Below are positions 47,743-56,888 of a stretch of DNA of 64,000 nt, one piece after another (within the stretch, counting starts at the first letter, position 1; each line of letters starts with the position of its first letter). This DNA comes from Burkholderia sp. Bp8963. GTDB lineage: Bacteria > Pseudomonadota > Gammaproteobacteria > Burkholderiales > Burkholderiaceae. The position numbers and the translations under genes are program-made. Location of the stretch: the NCBI RefSeq assembly GCF_003854275.1, contig NZ_QTQP01000008.1, positions 62,001 to 126,000 of the forward strand, given 5' to 3'. Below the pieces are notes generated by a model. It did not search any database, was not told the origin of the DNA, and was given only the letters and a program-made list of their open reading frames with translations.

Positions 47743-48606
47743 TCAGACGATCTGCTTGAGCGCCGCGTCGAGCGCGAGCGCGGCGACGCGGTCGCCGTCG
47801 GTCGCGAGCGGCGCGCGCATCACGATCTGCCGGTTATGGCCGACGGCCGCGGGCGAATCCCACAGCAGCTCCACCTTCGGCCGCTTGAACCAGCCGGCGC
47901 GGCGCGGCGGCGTGCCTCGCGGCCTGTCGCTCTGCGCAGCGCCGCCCGACGGAGCGCTGCCCGCCGCATTACCGGCTGACGCATCACCGCCCGGCGGATC
48001 GCCCGCGGCGGTCGCCGCCCCGTTCGGCCAGCGCACCGACAGTTCGCGCGCATCGTACTGGCCGACCTTGCGGCTTTCCATCCAGACGATCGCGGTGCGC
48101 GTGAGGGTATCGATGGAGATCGCGTAGCGGCCGACCGCGAAGCGTCGCGCGGCGATATTGGTGCGCCATAGCGGCCGCGGCCGGCAGATCCAGACGACGG
48201 CCGCGTACAGCGCCGGCGCGGCGACGAGCCAGCCGTTGGTCGCCGTCACCGCGTGCAGTGCGCGGCGCCAGCCGGCCACCAGCACATAGGCGCCGATCGA
48301 CCAGACCGCGAACAGGAACCCGATCAGTGCAAAGAAGCGGAGCGCCTGGCGCAGCCATTGCGGCAACGGATGGAACGGACGCTCGGCGCGCGCGGCCGCG
48401 CCCGGCAACGCGAGCAGCAGGAACATCAGCACGAGGTAGACGAATGCCCACGGCGACGACGCCATCGCCGACAGCGACTCGCGATAGCCCATCTCCGACA
48501 TCGAGAACAGCCACCGCGCGAGCAGCACGAGACCGATCGCGCGCAACGCGAAGATCACGCCGGCGCCGGGGGCCGGGGCTGCGCGCGTGGATTTCGTTCT
48601 CGCCAA
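47743..48606 (-). CDS. Hypothetical membrane protein
   Basis: I do not recognise a family. About 287 residues with three or four hydrophobic segments in the first half (GVIFALRAIGLVLLARWLF; WAFVYLVLMFLLLALPGAAA; FFALIGFLFAVWSIGAYVLV; WLVAAPALYAAVVWICRP). A soluble C-terminal part follows, with a Gly/Ala/Ser/Pro-rich spacer and a beta-rich stretch (PKVELLWDSPAAVGHNRQIV). I chose TTG 48606 because GAGGAG precedes it by seven bases. ATG 48657 would lie on a perfect TATAAT box (minus strand, 48661-48656), so it is probably upstream of the transcript start. Convergent with gudD. Function unknown. Confidence 0.7.
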   Translation of the reverse strand: MARTKSTRAAPAPGAGVIFALRAIGLVLLARWLFSMSEMGYRESLSAMASSPWAFVYLVLMFLLLALPGAAARAERPFHPLPQWLRQALRFFALIGFLFAVWSIGAYVLVAGWRRALHAVTATNGWLVAAPALYAAVVWICRPRPLWRTNIAARRFAVGRYAISIDTLTRTAIVWMESRKVGQYDARELSVRWPNGAATAAGDPPGGDASAGNAAGSAPSGGAAQSDRPRGTPPRRAGWFKRPKVELLWDSPAAVGHNRQIVMRAPLATDGDRVAALALDAALKQIV

Positions 48607-48655
48607 GACTGCTCTCCTCTCGATGATCTGCGGGGCCGGATTTCGCGGCACGGCC

Positions 48656-48661
48656 ATTATA
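48656..48661 (-). promoter_or_regulatory. -10 box of the hypothetical membrane protein gene
   Basis: A perfect TATAAT on the minus strand; the -35 is poorly matched. It supports a start codon downstream at 48606. Confidence 0.4.
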
Positions 48662-48772
48662 GGGACATTACCGTCTGGACAGACGAACGGCCCGTGTGAG
48701 CGAGCGCGTTCGGCGCGTTCATGTCCGCCGGGCGCGGCGAGAATACAACAGATTGGCGCTGCGGATGTGACA

Positions 48773-48802
48773 ACGCCCCGCCGGAAAACCCGGACGGGGC
48801 GT
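48773..48802 (-). terminator. Hairpin after the GT4 glycosyltransferase gene
   Basis: Stem ACGCCCCG / CGGGGCGT with an inner CCGG/CCGG pairing and an AT-rich loop, about 40 bp past the stop at 48845. No strong T run. Confidence 0.5.
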
Positions 48803-48844
48803 CGGTGCGGCGGCCGGCCGACGAAATCCGGCCGGCTGCGGCGA

Positions 48845-49909
48845 TCAGCCTGCGTTGACTTCGCGCAGCACGGTGCGGCGCTTCTGGCGCAGCAGCTCTT
48901 CGTAGCCCTTCACGTAGTTCTGCGCCATCACCTTCGACGAGAAGCGCGCTTCGAACGCCGCACGAACCTTCTCGCGCGGCAGCGTGTTCAGGCGCTTGAC
49001 CGCAGCGACGGCCGACAGCTCGTCCTCGACGACGAAGCCCGACACGCCGTTGTCGATCACTTCCGGCACCGAGCCGCGCTTGAACGCGATCACCGGCGTG
49101 CCGCACGCCATCGCCTCGATCATCACGAGGCCGAACGGCTCCGGCCAGTCGATCGGGAACAGCAGCGCATGTGCGTTGCCGAGGAATTCGGTCTTCTCGG
49201 ATTCGCTGATCTCGCCGATGTACTCGACGTGCGGCAGCGAGAACAGCGGCTTGATCTTCTCTTCGTAGTACGCGCGATCGGCCTTGTCGAGCTTCGCGGC
49301 AATCTTGATCGGCATGCCGGCCTGCTCGGCGATGCGGATCGCCGTGTCGACGCGCTTCTCCGGCGAGATGCGGCCGAGGAACGCGAGGTAGCTCGGCTTC
49401 ACGTCGGGGATCGGCGTCAGCAAGTTTTCCGGCAGGCCGTGGTAGGTCGTCTGCAGCCAGTTCGCCTGCTGCAGCGGGATGCGCTGGTTGTCGGAGATCG
49501 ACACGACCGGCACGTCGCTGAACGTATTGAAGATCGGCTGCAGTTCCGGCAGGTCGAGGCGGCCGTGCAGCGTCGTCAGATGCGGCACCGGCTGGCGCGA
49601 GAACAGCGGGAACGGATAGTAGTCGATGTGGAAGTGCAGCACGTCGAACTCGTCCGCGCGGCGGCGCACCTGCTCGAGCAGCAGCATGTGCGGGGCCATC
49701 ACGTCGCGGATCGTCGGGTCGAGGCGCAGCGCCTGCGGCCAGACGGCTTCGAGCTTCGCCGACGTTTGCGAATCGCCGCTCGCGAAGAGCGTGACGTCAT
49801 GCCCCATCTCGACAAGCGCTTCGGTCAGGTAGGACACCACCCGTTCGGTACCACCGTACAGCTTCGGGGGAACCGCTTCGTGCAACGGAGCGATTTGGGC
49901 GATTCGCAT
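48845..49909 (-). CDS. GT4-family glycosyltransferase
   Basis: A retaining GT-B fold glycosyltransferase of 354 residues. The N-terminal Gly-rich loop is PPKLYGGTERVVSYLTEAL; LHFHIDYYPFPLFSRQ and FLGRISPEKRVDTAIRIAEQ (hinge and nucleotide-sugar site) follow. The E-x7-E motif is in WPEPFGLVMIEAMACGTPVI. Close relatives are often annotated for polysaccharide or glucan synthesis; the acceptor is unknown. It is divergent from an ABC exporter across 490 bp. Single gene with a hairpin after it. Confidence 0.9.
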   Translation of the reverse strand: MRIAQIAPLHEAVPPKLYGGTERVVSYLTEALVEMGHDVTLFASGDSQTSAKLEAVWPQALRLDPTIRDVMAPHMLLLEQVRRRADEFDVLHFHIDYYPFPLFSRQPVPHLTTLHGRLDLPELQPIFNTFSDVPVVSISDNQRIPLQQANWLQTTYHGLPENLLTPIPDVKPSYLAFLGRISPEKRVDTAIRIAEQAGMPIKIAAKLDKADRAYYEEKIKPLFSLPHVEYIGEISESEKTEFLGNAHALLFPIDWPEPFGLVMIEAMACGTPVIAFKRGSVPEVIDNGVSGFVVEDELSAVAAVKRLNTLPREKVRAAFEARFSSKVMAQNYVKGYEELLRQKRRTVLREVNAG

Positions 49910-50401
49910 GCGTAACTCCTAAAAAATCGGCAATAAACCAGGCTTTGGGTCGGCAGCCTGCCGGCAATCCCGGCGGGACGCGTGTCGTCTAAAAATCGGA
50001 CGAATCGGCCTGCTGGCGGCGTCGAACCCGCGCTGCTCAAGGAGCGTCGGCGACGCGACAGGCATAGAACGTTTGAAACGAAGACCCGTTGACAGGGGTT
50101 CGTAAAAATACCAGGACGCGAACCCGGAGCCGATTATCTAGGGTTAATCCCGAGACGGTGCACGACATTTCAAACACTTTACTTTGTTACAAAGCGGCAA
50201 CACTTTGCAACCCGCGGACTTGGGTGTCCGTTCTAGAGTGGAAGGCCTTTTTCGGCATTCCTCGCCGCACATCGCGTGATCCGGCACCGAAATTACGGTG
50301 CGTCGCGCGCGGCACGGGATGCCGGATTTTATCTCAAAATTGAACGCGCGCCCTCTGCCGACGGCAAGATTCGCGCGGCGCGATGCCGGGCGTTGTTTAC
50401 A
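49910..50401. other. Intergenic region between glycosyltransferase and ABC exporter genes
   Basis: A relatively AT-rich divergent control region. A perfect -35-like TTGACA occurs at 50089 on the plus strand, but no -10 fits it. The palindrome CTTTGTTACAAAG lies near 50183-50195, and ACACTTT occurs twice around it. TACAAT at 50398-50403 overlaps the chosen start of the exporter and could be a -10 box. No convincing gene or terminator. Confidence 0.5.
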
Positions 50402-52318
50402 ATGGCGGATTACGTCGGGACGAAATCCTGCAGGCGATCCGGGCGCGACGTTCAACCATCGATTCACCGCACGCACATTTTGGAAGCTCTCACCCCTGCC
50501 CAGCGCAACGCCTACAACGCGAAGCTGTCGAGCTACGCGCACCGTCCGCTTGCGTTCCTGTTCCGCTACATCCGCCTGCATCCGGTCGCGCACCTGATCG
50601 TGCTCGTCAGCGTGCTGGCCGCCGTCGGCTGCGCACTCGGCTCGCAATACGCGATCAAGCACCTGATCGACGTGCTCGCGACCGGCCGCCACCATCCGGG
50701 CCCGCTGTGGAGCGCGTTCGCGCTGCTCGTCGGGCTGATCGCCGCCGACAACCTGCTGTGGCGGGTCGGCGGCTGGGCCGCCGCGCACACGTTCGTCGCG
50801 GTCACGGGCGACCTGCGGCGCGACCTGTTCCAGTACCTGATCGGCCACTCGCCGACCTATTACTCCGAGAAGCAGCCCGGTACGCTCGCAAGCCGCATCA
50901 CCGCGACGTCGAACGCCGTCTACACGTCGGAGAACACGATGGCGTGGAACGTGCTGCCGCCGTGCATCGCGGTGATGGGCGCGATCCTGATGATCATCGT
51001 CGTCAACCCGCTGATGGCGGCCGGCCTGCTCAGTTGCTCGGCGGTGCTCTCCGTCGTGCTGTTCAAGCTCGCCGGCCGCGGCTCCGCGCGCCATCACACG
51101 TTCGCGGCGAAGGCGGCGGCAGTCGACGGCGAGCTCGTCGACGTGATCGGCAACATGGGCCTCGTGCGCGCGTTCGGGATGACGCTGCGCGAGCAGAAGC
51201 GCTTCGGCGCGACCGTGAAGGCCGAGATGGACGCGCGCCAGCAGAGCCTGCTCTATCTGGAAAAGCTGCGCCTGCTGCACGCGGTGATCACCGCGATGCT
51301 GTCCGCCGGCCTGCTCGGCTGGGCGCTGTGGCTGTGGGACCAGGGCCGCGCAACGTCGGGCGACATCGTGCTCGTCAGCTCGCTCGGTTTCACGATCCTG
51401 CACGGCACGCGCGATCTCGCGGTCGCGCTCGTCGACGTCACGCAGCACATCGCGCGCCTGTCCGAAGCGGTGAAGACGCTGCTCGAGCCGCACGGGATGC
51501 CGGACCGCTCCGATGCGGTGCCGCTCGCGGCACGAGGCGGGCGCGTCGATTTCGAGCGCGTGACGTTCGCGTACCCGCATCGTCGTGCGATCCTCGATCA
51601 CTTCGACCTCCATATCGAACCGGGCCAGCGCGTCGGCCTGATCGGCAAGTCCGGCGCCGGCAAGTCGACCGTGCTCGCGCTGCTGCAGCGCTTCTACGAC
51701 ACGCAGGACGGCGTCGTGAAAGTCGACGGCCAGGACGTGAAGTCGCTCACGCAGGACAGCCTGCGCCACGCGATCGCGCTCGTGCCGCAGGACATCTCGC
51801 TGCTGCACCGGACGATCTACGACAACATCGCGTACGGCCGCCCCGACGCGTCTCGCGACGAAGTGCTCGCCGCCGCGCGCGACGCGCGCTGCGCGGAGTT
51901 CATCGAGGCGATGCCCGAGGGCTACGACACGATCGTCGGCGACCGCGGCGTCAAGCTGTCGGGTGGCCAGCGCCAGCGCATCGCGATCGCGCGGGCGATC
52001 CTGAAGAACGCGCCGATCCTGCTGCTCGACGAGGCGACGTCCGCGCTCGACAGCGCATCGGAGGAAGCGATCCAGAGCGCGCTCGACCGCCTGATGGTCG
52101 GCCGCACGGTGATCGCGATCGCACACCGCCTGTCGACACTGCGCAACTTCGACCGGATCATCGTAATGAGCAACGGCAAGGTGATCGACGACGGCAGCCC
52201 CGACGTGCTGCGCAACCGCCCGGGCCTGTACCGCGACCTGCTCGCGAAACAGCACGGCCGCCATCATCACGCAGCGCCCGACGGCGGCGGCGCGCCGACC
52301 GGCGAACGCGCGGCCTGA
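50402..52318 (+). CDS. ABC exporter, fused permease and ATPase (MsbA-like)
   Basis: A half-size exporter of 638 residues. An N-terminal extension of about 55 residues precedes a six-helix membrane domain (about 60-345: HLIVLVSVLAAVGCALGSQY; MGAILMIIVVNPLMAAGLLS). The ATPase domain (about 380-610) has Walker A GKSGAGKST, signature LSGGQRQRIAIARAIL, Walker B ILLLDEATSALD and H-loop IAHRLST intact. The C-terminus is His/Gly-rich. It works as a homodimer; substrate could be lipid, glycolipid or glucan. The start is uncertain: ATG 50402 overlaps a TACAAT sequence, and TTG 50480 is a later in-frame option. A terminator follows. Confidence 0.88.
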   Translation: MADYVGTKSCRRSGRDVQPSIHRTHILEALTPAQRNAYNAKLSSYAHRPLAFLFRYIRLHPVAHLIVLVSVLAAVGCALGSQYAIKHLIDVLATGRHHPGPLWSAFALLVGLIAADNLLWRVGGWAAAHTFVAVTGDLRRDLFQYLIGHSPTYYSEKQPGTLASRITATSNAVYTSENTMAWNVLPPCIAVMGAILMIIVVNPLMAAGLLSCSAVLSVVLFKLAGRGSARHHTFAAKAAAVDGELVDVIGNMGLVRAFGMTLREQKRFGATVKAEMDARQQSLLYLEKLRLLHAVITAMLSAGLLGWALWLWDQGRATSGDIVLVSSLGFTILHGTRDLAVALVDVTQHIARLSEAVKTLLEPHGMPDRSDAVPLAARGGRVDFERVTFAYPHRRAILDHFDLHIEPGQRVGLIGKSGAGKSTVLALLQRFYDTQDGVVKVDGQDVKSLTQDSLRHAIALVPQDISLLHRTIYDNIAYGRPDASRDEVLAAARDARCAEFIEAMPEGYDTIVGDRGVKLSGGQRQRIAIARAILKNAPILLLDEATSALDSASEEAIQSALDRLMVGRTVIAIAHRLSTLRNFDRIIVMSNGKVIDDGSPDVLRNRPGLYRDLLAKQHGRHHHAAPDGGGAPTGERAA

Positions 52319-52359
52319 CGCGGCGCGCGTCCCGCCACGCGCGTCCCGCAAAAGACAAA

Positions 52360-52390
52360 GCCGCAGTGCATCACGTACTGCGGCTTTTTT
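52360..52390. terminator. Intrinsic terminator between ABC exporter and otsA
   Basis: Stem GCCGCAGT / ACTGCGGC, 9-nt loop, followed by six T on the plus strand and A-rich on the other side. It probably serves both convergent genes. Confidence 0.85.
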
Positions 52391-52430
52391 CATGTTCCGC
52401 CGAACCGGTGTCCGGCGCACGGGCTGCGCG

Positions 52431-53810
52431 TCACGCGCGCTGCAGGTCGCGCAGGAAGTTGTCGCGCCACACCGACACGTTGTTCTCGCGCAGCTGCGCG
52501 ATCATGTCCGCATAGCGCGCGCGCCGTTCGGCGAGCGGCATCGACAGCGCTCGCGACAGCGCTTCGGCCATGCCCGCGATGTCGATCGGATTGACGATCA
52601 GCGCGCCCGTCAGCTCGCGCGCGGCGCCCGCGAATTGCGACAGCACCAGCACGCCCGGATCGTCCGGATTCTGCGCGGATACGTACTCCTTCGCGACGAG
52701 GTTCATCCCGTCGCGCAGCGGCGTCACGTAACCGACGCGCGCGAGCCGGTACAGCGCGGCGAGCAACTGTCGGTCGTACTGCCGGTGGATATAGAGGATC
52801 GGCGCCCAGTCGAGCTCCGCAAAGCGTCCGTTGATGCGGCCCGACTCCGCCTCGAGCTGCAGGCGGATGTCCTGGTACGCGCGCAGCTCCGCGCGGGTCG
52901 ACGGCGCGATCTGCAGGAACGACACGCGATTGCGCTGCGAAGGTTCGTGCTCGAGCAGCTTCTCGAACGCGCGGAAGCGCTCGACGAGCCCCTTCGAATA
53001 ATCGAGCCGGTCGACGCTCATGATCAGCTGGCGGCCGCGCAGCGACGTCGCAAGCGTGCGCACGGCCTTGCCGTGCTCGCCCGCCTGCGCGAGCGTCGCG
53101 ATCTCGTCCGGATGCACGCCGATCGGATACGCGGCTGCGCGCAGCGTTTGCCCGAATGCGCGCACGGTCACCGTGCGAGCGTCGCGCTCGATCGTACCGT
53201 CCGCCTCGGATTCGACGTAGTCGCAGAACGCGCGCAGGTCGGGTTCCGTCTGGAAACCGAGCAGGTCGAACGCACACAGCACCTCGACGAGCTCGCGGTG
53301 CGGCGGCACGTTGACGAGCACCTGCGCGGCCGGAAACGGAATATGCAGGAAAAAACCGATGCGGTTCTTCACGCCGGCCGCACGCAGCGCGCGGGCGAAC
53401 GGGATCAGGTGGTAGTCGTGCACCCAGATCACGTCGTCGTCCTGCAGCAACGGCACGAGCTGCTGCGCGAGCCACACGTTCACGCGCGCGTAGCCTTCGA
53501 ACTCGTGGCGGTCGTACTGGATCAGGTCTGCGCGGTAGTGGAACGCGGGCCACAGCGTCGCGTTCGAGAACCCGCGGTAATACTGCTCGTAGTCGCGCCG
53601 CGACAGGCCGATGGTCGCGAACGTGACGGGCCCGTGCTCCTCGACGCGGATCTGCGGCGCGCCGGACGCGACCACCTCGCCACTCCAGCCGAACCACATG
53701 CCGCCGGTTTCCTTCAGCGCGTCGTACACGCCGATCGCAAGCCCCCCCGCCGCCGGCTCGCCTTCGGAAATCGGCGCGACGCGGTTCGAAACGATGATCA
53801 GACGACTCAT
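52431..53810 (-). CDS. otsA: Trehalose-6-phosphate synthase
   Basis: GT20 enzyme of 459 residues joining UDP-glucose and glucose-6-phosphate to trehalose-6-phosphate. Family blocks: [20 protein letters not shown] (substrate loop), [54 protein letters not shown] and [17 protein letters not shown]. The ATG at 53810 overlaps the otsB stop by 4 bp (ATGA), which sets the start. It is the second gene of otsB-otsA. The pathway gives osmotic and desiccation protection. Confidence 0.95.
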   Translation of the reverse strand: MSRLIIVSNRVAPISEGEPAAGGLAIGVYDALKETGGMWFGWSGEVVASGAPQIRVEEHGPVTFATIGLSRRDYEQYYRGFSNATLWPAFHYRADLIQYDRHEFEGYARVNVWLAQQLVPLLQDDDVIWVHDYHLIPFARALRAAGVKNRIGFFLHIPFPAAQVLVNVPPHRELVEVLCAFDLLGFQTEPDLRAFCDYVESEADGTIERDARTVTVRAFGQTLRAAAYPIGVHPDEIATLAQAGEHGKAVRTLATSLRGRQLIMSVDRLDYSKGLVERFRAFEKLLEHEPSQRNRVSFLQIAPSTRAELRAYQDIRLQLEAESGRINGRFAELDWAPILYIHRQYDRQLLAALYRLARVGYVTPLRDGMNLVAKEYVSAQNPDDPGVLVLSQFAGAARELTGALIVNPIDIAGMAEALSRALSMPLAERRARYADMIAQLRENNVSVWRDNFLRDLQRA

Positions 53811-54559
53811 GCGGGCTGCGTTCCCGTGCCGAGCCATTGCGCGATCTGCGCGTGCAGCGTATCGACCGAGTCGAGCCGCGTACGCGCGGACGTCTCGCCC
53901 GCGCCGACCTTGATCGACAGGCCGCCGCGCGCGTTGACGACCGCGAAGCCCTTCTCGTCGGTCAGGTCGTCGCCGGCGAACACCGGCCTGCGACCGGCGA
54001 ACGGCGGCTCGTCGAGGAACGCGGCAAGCGCGCGCCCCTTGTCGACGCCCTTCGGCTTGATCTCGAACACCATCTTGCCCGGCTGCAGCACGTACGCATC
54101 CGCGTAGTCGGCCACGAGCCGCTCGGTGGCCGCGCGCGCGACCGGCTCGCGCTCGGGCGCGTTACGGAAATGCAGCGCGACCGCCGCACCCTTGATTTCG
54201 AGCAGCATCCCCGGATTGCGGTCGACGACGGCCGCGAGCTCGCGCTCGATGCGCAACAGGCGCGCGTCGTTGAAGCCGATACGCTGCGTGTCGCCGTTTG
54301 CATCGCGCCGCTCCGCACCGTGCAGGCCCGCGACCGGCAGGTCGGGCATCTTCAGGAACTGGTCGATGCTGTCGATGCCGCGCCCGGACAGGATCGCGAC
54401 CGCGCCGTGCGAACGACGCCGCAGTTCGTCGAGGAGCGTGAGCAGGGACGGCGGGACGTGAATGCTGTCGGGCGTCGGCGCCAGCTCGACGAGCGTGCCG
54501 TCGAAGTCGAAGAAGAACGCGGTATCGGTCAGAGACAGGGAAGCCGGAATGGATTGCAT
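53807..54559 (-). CDS. otsB: Trehalose-6-phosphate phosphatase
   Basis: HAD-superfamily phosphatase of 250 residues that dephosphorylates trehalose-6-phosphate. Motif I FFFDFDGTLVEL with the nucleophile Asp, motif II VAILSGRGIDSIDQFL, VAGLHGAERRD, LEIKGAAVALHFR, then motif III/IV KGRALAAFLDE and VFAGDDLTDEKGF. ATG 54559 (MQSIPASLSL) fits the family; 12 earlier codons to 54595 are less likely. First gene of otsB-otsA. The 304-bp divergent gap to the SCO1 gene shows no firm site. Confidence 0.94.
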   Translation of the reverse strand: MQSIPASLSLTDTAFFFDFDGTLVELAPTPDSIHVPPSLLTLLDELRRRSHGAVAILSGRGIDSIDQFLKMPDLPVAGLHGAERRDANGDTQRIGFNDARLLRIERELAAVVDRNPGMLLEIKGAAVALHFRNAPEREPVARAATERLVADYADAYVLQPGKMVFEIKPKGVDKGRALAAFLDEPPFAGRRPVFAGDDLTDEKGFAVVNARGGLSIKVGAGETSARTRLDSVDTLHAQIAQWLGTGTQPA

Positions 54560-54863
54560 CGATTCGATAGTCCGGGCGGAGGCCCAAAGGCCCACCGCTA
54601 CGCGTAAGGAATTGTGCGCATCTTACCGCGCCTTGGGCCCGAGATGGTCGAAACTGATGCGCGGCGCACTGTTCGCCGCGTGGCGCGGCATCTGCGACAT
54701 TTTGCCCCGATCGCATGGCCCGGACAGGTTTCGAACGAACGCTGCTGTGCGAATTGCGCTACATTCGGCGCTGCATTCGCAACTGCCGGCCGCGCGATAT
54801 ACCGCGACACACCCGCGCCGCACCGGCCGTGCGACCGTTCTGTCCGTCCGATCGAGCCCCTGG

Positions 54864-55499
54864 ATGTCGCCTGCCCGTCCCGCGCCGCACCGGCGCCTCT
54901 CACGCCTCGTCCGCACCGGCGCGGCCCTCGCCGCCACCGTGGCGCTTGCCGCCTGCACGCGCGGCGAGCCGCCGTGGCGCCTGACCGACGTGACCGGCCA
55001 CCTGCCCGACCTGTCGTTCACGCTGACAGGCGGCGACGGCAGGCCGGTCGACGCGTCCGCGTACCGCGGCCAGGTCGCGCTCGTCTATTTCGGCTACACG
55101 CATTGCCCGGACGTCTGTCCGGAAACGATGGCGCGGCTGATGGAAGTCCTCGCGCAGCTCGGCCCGCAGGCACGCGACGTGCGCATCCTGTTCGTATCGG
55201 TCGACCCCGCGCGCGACACGCCGCAGCTGATGCAGTCGTATGTCGCCGCATTCGACGCCGGGCACGCGCGCGGCCTGACCGGCACCGACCGCCAGATCGA
55301 GTCGCTCGCGAAACGCTATCGCGTCGCCTACCAGATGGAAAAACGCGACCCGTCCGGCGGCTACGAGGTGACGCACAGCTCGGCCGTCTACATTTTCGAT
55401 GCCAACGGCCGCGCGCGCCTGCTCGCGACCGACCGCGACAAGCCCGACGCCATCGCCGCCGATGTGCGCCGGATCCTCGACAACGCCCCATCAACCTGA
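54864..55499 (+). CDS. SCO1/SenC/PrrC-type copper chaperone, lipoprotein
   Basis: A thioredoxin-fold copper protein of 211 residues for loading the CuA site of cytochrome oxidase. A signal with lipobox (ALAATVALAACTRG) anchors it outside the inner membrane. The copper ligands are the CPDVC pair in YFGYTHCPDVCPETM and the His in YEVTHSSAVYIFD. ATG 54864 gives a normal signal peptide; the upstream frame open from 54462 overlaps otsB. First of three co-directional genes for copper delivery and oxidase assembly, 20 bp before the PCuAC gene. Confidence 0.92.
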   Translation: MSPARPAPHRRLSRLVRTGAALAATVALAACTRGEPPWRLTDVTGHLPDLSFTLTGGDGRPVDASAYRGQVALVYFGYTHCPDVCPETMARLMEVLAQLGPQARDVRILFVSVDPARDTPQLMQSYVAAFDAGHARGLTGTDRQIESLAKRYRVAYQMEKRDPSGGYEVTHSSAVYIFDANGRARLLATDRDKPDAIAADVRRILDNAPST

Positions 55500-55519
55500 T
55501 CCACCTGAGCCCCCAAGAA

Positions 55520-55960
55520 ATGACGACGAAACTCAAGACGCTCGCCTTCCTCGCCGCGCTGTCCGTCGGCGCACACGCGTTTGCCGCCGGCGCGATCACC
55601 GCGCAGAACGCATGGGTGCGCTGGCTGCCGAACAAGCTGCCCGCGGGCGGCTACGTGACGCTCGTCAACGCGAGCGACAAGCCGGTCGATCTCGTCGACG
55701 TCGACAGCCCCGACTACGGAATGGCCATGCTGCACCAGACGGTGTCGAACGGCTCGACGCAGAAGATGGAAATGGTCGACAAGCTGACGATCCCCGCTCG
55801 CGGCAAGGTCGACATCGCGCCAGGCGGCTACCACTTCATGCTCGAGGAGCCGAAGCACGCGATCAAGCCGGGCGACACCGTCCGCCTGCGCCTGAAGTTC
55901 TCCGACGGCGAAACGCTCGACGCGCCGTTCGCGGTCAAGTCGCCGGCGCAGGCGAAGTAA
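55520..55960 (+). CDS. Periplasmic copper chaperone PCu(A)C
   Basis: A 146-residue periplasmic protein with a cleavable signal (KTLAFLAALSVGAHAFA) and the DUF461 cupredoxin-like fold. The Cu(I)-binding His/Met set is visible: MAMLHQTVSNGSTQKMEMV and GGYHFMLEEPKHAIKPGD. PCuAC proteins hand copper to SCO1 or directly to oxidase subunit II, and the gene sits between SCO1 and CtaG-like genes in the same direction, which fits. It starts 20 bp after the SCO1 stop. Confidence 0.93.
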   Translation: MTTKLKTLAFLAALSVGAHAFAAGAITAQNAWVRWLPNKLPAGGYVTLVNASDKPVDLVDVDSPDYGMAMLHQTVSNGSTQKMEMVDKLTIPARGKVDIAPGGYHFMLEEPKHAIKPGDTVRLRLKFSDGETLDAPFAVKSPAQAK

Positions 55961-55969
55961 CGCCGCACG

Positions 55970-56860
55970 ATGAACCTCCTGTACTGGCTCGATCCGTGGG
56001 AGCCGTCGCCGACCGTGGTGATCGCGGTGCTGGCGGCCGCGGTGCTGTTCGCGCGCGGCGTGAAGAAGGCGAAGGTGTCGCCGCTGCGGCAGTTCTCGTT
56101 CTGGCTCGGGCTGACCGCGCTGTACGTCGCGCTGCACACGCGGCTCGACTACTTCTTCGAGCACGAGTTCTTCCTGCACCGCGCGCAGCACCTCGTGCTG
56201 CACCACCTCGGGCCGTTCTTCATCGCGCTCGCGTATCCGGGCGCGGCGATCCGCGCGGGCATCCCGTTCCGCTGGCGGCAGCGCTTCGTGCGGCCCGCGC
56301 TCGCGTGGGTGCCGGTGCGCGCGACGCTCGACGTCGTGTTCAACCCGGTCGTCGCGGTCGTGCTGTTCGTCGGGCTGATCTATTTCTGGCTGCTGTCGCC
56401 GATCCACTTCGTCGCGATGCTCGACTGGCGGCTCTATCGCGTGATGAACTGGAGCATGGTGATCGACGGCCTGCTGTTCTGGTGGCTCGTCGTGGATCCG
56501 CGCCCGGCGCCGCCCGCGCGGCTGTCGCCGGGCCGCCGGATCCTGGTCGTCGTCGCGGCGATCCCGCCGCAGCTCGTGCTCGGCGCGCTGATCTTCTTCA
56601 CGCCGCACGAGCTATATCCGATCTATTCGATCTGCGGACGTGCGTTCACGTGGCTGAGCCCGCTGCGCGACCAGCAGATCGGCGGGCTGCTGCTGTGGAT
56701 TCCCGGCTCGATGATGAGCGTGATCGGGGCATTGATCGCGCTGCGGCACTGGCTGCGGCTGTCGGCGCGCGGGCGCCTGCTGGACGAACGCGCGGCGAAG
56801 CGCGAGGCGCCCGGCCCGGCGGTCGCGCGCACCGTGCCCACCGCGCCCACCGCGCACTGA
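55970..56860 (+). CDS. Cytochrome c oxidase assembly protein (caa3-type CtaG-like)
   Basis: A 296-residue integral membrane protein with about seven helices. Of the caa3_CtaG family (Bacillus CtaG type), not the periplasmic Cox11 type. Conserved His-rich helices: EHEFFLHRAQHLVLHHLGPF and LLSPIHFVAMLDWRLYRVMN, probably copper ligands, then IFFTPHELYPIYSICGR. It starts 9 bp after the PCuAC stop. No oxidase structural genes are in the window, so the trio serves an oxidase encoded elsewhere. Confidence 0.88.
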   Translation: MNLLYWLDPWEPSPTVVIAVLAAAVLFARGVKKAKVSPLRQFSFWLGLTALYVALHTRLDYFFEHEFFLHRAQHLVLHHLGPFFIALAYPGAAIRAGIPFRWRQRFVRPALAWVPVRATLDVVFNPVVAVVLFVGLIYFWLLSPIHFVAMLDWRLYRVMNWSMVIDGLLFWWLVVDPRPAPPARLSPGRRILVVVAAIPPQLVLGALIFFTPHELYPIYSICGRAFTWLSPLRDQQIGGLLLWIPGSMMSVIGALIALRHWLRLSARGRLLDERAAKREAPGPAVARTVPTAPTAH

Positions 56861-56888
56861 CGCGGCGCGCGCCGCGGCCGCAGCGACG

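Noticed and set aside
50089..50343. 84-codon plus ORF before the ABC exporter
   Set aside because: Composition unlike neighbours and no ribosome site. Regarded as intergenic.
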